The translations under genes and the position numbers were made by a program. The notes beneath the pieces are model-generated. The model saw nothing but the letters and a program-made list of their open reading frames with translations. It was not told the DNA's origin and ran no database searches. Shown here piece after piece: positions 63,004-64,000 of a DNA stretch of 64,000 bases (position 1 is the first letter of the stretch; each line of letters opens with the position of its first letter). The stretch covers positions 18,153 to 82,152 of the forward strand of contig DAVZGP010000010.1 in NCBI GenBank assembly GCA_052274345.1, given 5' to 3'. This DNA is from Clostridium_AD sp937920395 (GTDB taxonomy: Bacteria > Bacillota > Clostridia > Clostridiales > Clostridiaceae).

Positions 63004-63228
63004 ATGGCAGTTGTATCAACAAAAATCGCAAGTGTTTTAAAACTCACAATGAAGACAGGCATAGACATCAATGGTAAAGATATATTTGTTACAAAAAATC
63101 TTGGTAATGTAGGTGTTACTTCATTAGATGCTGATATCTTTGCAGTAGGACAAGCTATCTCTAAAATCAAAACTTATCCATTGGTTGCACTTGACAGAGA
63201 AGATCAGTTTAGCTTAATTATGGAATAG
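63004..63228 (+). CDS. DUF1659-family protein
   Basis: 74 residues, beta-rich, of the YvlE-like DUF1659 family by pattern: VVSTKIASVLKLTMKTGIDI, FVTKNLGNVGV and DIFAVGQAISKIKTYPLVA. AAGGAG lies upstream of the ATG. It is followed by the DUF2922 gene after 43 bases. Function unknown; these families often occur together with a sigma factor and YvrJ. Confidence 0.82.
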   Translation: MAVVSTKIASVLKLTMKTGIDINGKDIFVTKNLGNVGVTSLDADIFAVGQAISKIKTYPLVALDREDQFSLIME

Positions 63229-63271
63229 GACCAAATCCAAATTCAAATTAATTTAAAGGGGGAAAAATAAT

Positions 63272-63508
63272 ATGCATAAATTAGTATTGAGATTTTTAAC
63301 AAGTGTTGAGGGTAAATATTTTACGTTAAATGTAGATGACATTAAAGCTGATGAAGATGGTGCTCCTACTATAACTCAAGCTGAGGTGATTGCTCTTATG
63401 GATTTAGTTATCGCAAAAAACATTTTTTTATCAACTAGTGGTGACTTAACTGGCAAGAAAGACGCTAAAATAGTCACTACTGCTACTAGTCCTTTTGTAG
63501 TAGCTTAG
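63272..63508 (+). CDS. DUF2922-family protein
   Basis: 78 residues. HKLVLRFLTSVEGKYFTLNV, KADEDGAPTITQAEVIALMD and AKIVTTATSPFVV are the DUF2922 pattern. AAAGGGGG lies upstream of the ATG. It forms an operon with DUF1659 and ends in a long terminator. Function unknown. Confidence 0.82.
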   Translation: MHKLVLRFLTSVEGKYFTLNVDDIKADEDGAPTITQAEVIALMDLVIAKNIFLSTSGDLTGKKDAKIVTTATSPFVVA

Positions 63509-63517
63509 AAAAACAGT

Positions 63518-63562
63518 AAAATCCGGTAAATCATAGAAATATTATGATTTACCGGATTTTTT
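63518..63562 (+). terminator. Terminator after DUF1659/DUF2922 operon
   Basis: Long perfect stem (AAATCCGGTAAATCATA with complement, 7-base loop) ending in TTTTTTC. Confidence 0.92.
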
Positions 63563-63683
63563 CTAGATCAAATATTTTATTCCTTCTTTTATGATTTATT
63601 GTATATTATATCGTTATTTGAATATAATTTAGAAATAAAACAAAGTATATTTATTTTTATTAATTAGAAAGGATGTGATTTTC

Positions 63684-63815
63684 ATGCTAAAGCTAATAAT
63701 TATTGCAGTTATATTAACTTTTACTTTTATTATAGTATGGAGCTTAATGAAAGCAGCTGGAAAACCTACCCCAGTAATTCAAGACATTAAAAATCATTCA
63801 GATAAAAATGATTAA
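63684..63815 (+). CDS. Small single-pass membrane protein
   Basis: 43 residues: LKLIIIAVILTFTFIIVWSL is one membrane helix, followed by a short hydrophilic tail. AAAGGATGTGAT lies upstream of ATG 63684. It overlaps the convergent next ORF by 4 bases at its end. Function unknown. Confidence 0.65.
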   Translation: MLKLIIIAVILTFTFIIVWSLMKAAGKPTPVIQDIKNHSDKND

Positions 63816-63985
63816 CTTTTACCAAAATGATCAATCTCTGCTTTATGTGTAGTATTGCTATATTCTATAGACTTTACAAAAGAAAATATTTCATCCTGCC
63901 TTATTTCCATATTTTTTTGGTTTTCCGATAGAGTATCCAATTTTCCCATTAACATTTCAAACATTTTCTTTGTTTCATTATCCAT
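63812..63985 (-). CDS. Small coiled-coil hypothetical protein
   Basis: 57 residues: DNETKKMFEMLMGKLDTLSE, NQKNMEIRQDEIFSFVKSIE, then an acidic end. Predicted short coiled coil. GGTGGTGAT lies upstream of ATG 63985. Similar small proteins occur as phage or regulatory accessory proteins. The family is not identified. Confidence 0.6.
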   Translation of the reverse strand: MDNETKKMFEMLMGKLDTLSENQKNMEIRQDEIFSFVKSIEYSNTTHKAEIDHFGKS

Positions 63986-64000
63986 TCTAAATCACCACCA

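Overview
The window is AT-rich DNA with dense strong GGAGG-type ribosome binding sites, frequent GTG/TTG starts and many hairpin-plus-T-tract terminators. Its gene content (FeoA/FeoA/FeoB, SpoIID-like and SleB-like wall proteins, LCP protein, YvrJ/DUF1659/DUF2922 proteins, Fn3/InlB-repeat surface proteins) points to an anaerobic spore-forming Firmicute, most likely Clostridium sensu stricto. The species cannot be fixed from the sequence. No tRNA, rRNA, CRISPR array or intact insertion sequence was seen.

Layout. 1-5 kb: a partial membrane protein, a soluble PAS histidine kinase, and a TelA/XpaC pair whose TelA carries a Q/N-rich tandem-repeat tail. 4.8-8.2 kb: a ferrous iron operon (feoA-feoA-feoB-DUF2325-FeoC-like) behind two Fur-box-like palindromes. 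8.4-10.1 kb: a GNAT enzyme and argC, the latter behind two ArgR boxes. 10.2-13.4 kb: two CNNM/CBS/CorC membrane proteins and a 48-residue membrane protein. 13.5-26.2 kb: surface and cell-wall functions (SpoIID-InlB-Fn3 protein, SGNH-like protein, CapD-type dehydratase, YvrJ, a second InlB-Fn3 protein, Ala-rich secreted protein, LCP protein, LysM-SleB hydrolase). 26.3-31.7 kb: a small catabolic island (SDR, PucR-type regulator, BaiCD/FadH-like flavoenzyme, acetoacetate-decarboxylase-like protein) with a shared GTGC-N5-GCAC palindrome in two promoters. 31.8-33.2 kb: chemoreceptor. 33.3-41.2 kb: a four-gene membrane glycosyltransferase / HEAT / glycoside-hydrolase-like operon that looks like an uncharacterised polysaccharide machine.

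41.4-49.2 kb holds the most striking locus: cas6-cas8b-cas7-cas5 of a type I-B-like Cascade with no cas3, cas1, cas2, cas4 or array. Here cas5 is fused in frame, at about residue 226, to a complete Rpn-type PD-(D/E)XK nuclease with its usual EEG-repeat tail. The operon lies directly behind a BTAD (SARP-like) regulator gene interrupted by an in-frame amber codon. Downstream is a DUF3791-type antitoxin-like pair between two ~60-bp direct repeats.

49.3-59.4 kb is a GDP-fucose/capsule locus (manC, gmd, fcl, glycosyltransferase, sugar transferase, Wzz/BY-kinase) with a second BTAD regulator. It is visibly decaying: the sugar transferase has an in-frame ochre codon, the glycosyltransferase is truncated, and about 2 kb contains only fragments. 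Three copies of one leader element carry a GACTGA-type direct repeat at 11-bp spacing, as expected of a SARP operator. They precede the BTAD1/cas unit, the sugar transferase/Wzz unit and manC, tying the Cascade genes to the capsule regulon.

59.9-64 kb: an HTH protein, a DnaD-like replisome organiser, a sigma factor, an amidase, DUF1659 and DUF2922 proteins and two tiny ORFs. Family calls rest on motif recognition by eye; no database search was possible.
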